Source: Cyclobacteriaceae bacterium
Lineage (GTDB): Bacteria; Bacteroidota; Bacteroidia; Cytophagales; Cyclobacteriaceae
Direction of reading: 5' to 3'
DNA: 64,000 nt
NCBI GenBank assembly: GCA_019638255.1
Contig: JAHBUD010000001.1
Location: 1,488,001-1,552,000 of the forward strand
The notes below the pieces were generated by a model. That model was not told the DNA's origin, ran no database searches, and saw only the letters and a program-made list of their open reading frames with translations. The first letter of the stretch is position 1. The number at the start of each line of letters is the position of its first letter. Below, piece after piece: positions 63,496-64,000 of this stretch. The position numbers and the translations under genes were made by a program.

Positions 63496-64000
63496 ATGGA
63501 CAACCGTCATATTATTACAACTGAGTTGCAGCAGTCTGCAATCATCCTCGATAACTTTTTAAACGAACCCTCAAATTACCTTAAAATAGATGAGGCCGCG
63601 CAAGCCATGATTGATGCGGTGAATCAGGGCGGAAAGATAATTGCCTGTGGCAATGGCGGATCGCACTGTGTAGCCATGCACTTTGCCGAAGAACTTACGG
63701 GGCGTTACCGCGAAAATAGAAATCCAATTCCAGCACTTTCCATTTCCGATCCCGGTCACATGTCGTGTGTGGGCAATGAATATGGTTACGATTTTATTTT
63801 TTCGCGGTTTGTAGATGCAATCGGTCAACCCAATGATATTCTGTTAGCCGTGAGTACCAGTGGTAACTCAGCAAATGTTATTCAGGCTGCACAGTCAGCC
63901 AAAGCCAAAGGCATGAAGGTGATTGCCCTTACCGGGAAGAATGGTGGTAAATTAGCTTCGCTTGCTGATGTTGAAATCCGGGTTGCCCATTTCGGGTTTG
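63496..64000 (+). CDS. gmhA: sedoheptulose-7-phosphate isomerase, 3'-truncated
   Basis: The frame starts at ATG 63496 and runs off the window end after 168 complete codons. It has a SIS fold with [20 protein letters not shown] near residues 53-72, [16 protein letters not shown], and [10 protein letters not shown] near 117-126, all typical of GmhA. GmhA makes D-glycero-D-manno-heptose 7-phosphate, the first step to ADP-heptose for LPS or capsule. About 20-25 residues are probably missing. It sits directly after the membrane protein and MsbA-like genes, in line with envelope glycan work. Confidence 0.88.
   Translation, partial: MDNRHIITTELQQSAIILDNFLNEPSNYLKIDEAAQAMIDAVNQGGKIIACGNGGSHCVAMHFAEELTGRYRENRNPIPALSISDPGHMSCVGNEYGYDFIFSRFVDAIGQPNDILLAVSTSGNSANVIQAAQSAKAKGMKVIALTGKNGGKLASLADVEIRVAHFGF

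Noticed and set aside
1..64000. CRISPR array, prophage or integrative element
   Set aside because: No regularly spaced direct repeats, no integrase and no phage structural genes were seen; the single tRNA gene has no flanking direct repeat that I could find.

Overview
The window reads as chromosomal DNA of a member of the Bacteroidota, most likely Cytophagales-like. The evidence is a SusC/SusD pair, several TTTG-N19-TAnnTTTG promoters (the primary sigma consensus of this phylum), many lipoproteins with Bacteroidota-type signals, a Wzi-like outer-membrane protein, a PafA-type alkaline phosphatase, an alternative GlmU-like protein and DnaE carrying its own proofreading domain. No phage, integrase, complete IS element, rRNA operon or CRISPR array was seen. 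One tRNA gene (Asn) is present. Both end genes are cut by the window.

Layout. 1-3213: beta-propeller protein and a membrane histidine kinase. 3265-7690: S10 peptidase, YceI protein, Crp/Fnr regulator, then YpdA-type flavoprotein and a Cys-cluster protein on the other strand. 7742-9714: overlapping secreted P1 peptidase and class IV aminotransferase. 9782-14427: dnaE-trxA. 14633-18247: a tiny membrane ORF and sdhCAB. 18301-20935: lipoproteins including an LPP20-like pair. 21163-26503: universal stress protein, asnS, rpoN, a membrane protein and an enoyl-CoA hydratase. 26599-26672: tRNA-Asn. 26832-41227: a sensor/regulator followed by a polysaccharide utilisation locus (PUL), with a Na+/sugar symporter on the opposite strand. 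43268-48884: Hsp20, HtrA protease, ALDH7 dehydrogenase, a lone response regulator and a repeat protein. 49049-54752: WG-repeat protein, PafA phosphatase, NSS transporter. 54893-59390 (minus): RmlD-like reductase, cyclophilin, delta-prime, GlmU-like, L31. 59526-64000: Wzi-like protein, MsbA-like exporter, small membrane protein and gmhA.

Most notable part. At 26832-41227 a receptor with a 7TM-DISM architecture ends not in a kinase or cyclase but in a zinc ribbon and helix-turn-helix resembling the N-terminal DNA-binding region of IS1595-type transposases. It lies directly upstream of, and co-oriented with, susC, susD, a LamG-domain lipoprotein, two PF10091/GH144-type glucanases, a GH3 beta-glucosidase and an SGNH hydrolase. 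GH144 plus GH3 suggests beta-1,2-glucan as substrate. I infer a one-protein membrane-bound glycan sensor/regulator controlling the PUL. Lipoprotein signals suggest the first glucanase is surface-exposed and the second, with the GH3 enzyme, is periplasmic; glucose could then enter through the neighbouring symporter.

All functional calls come from reading motifs and architecture; no database search was run.
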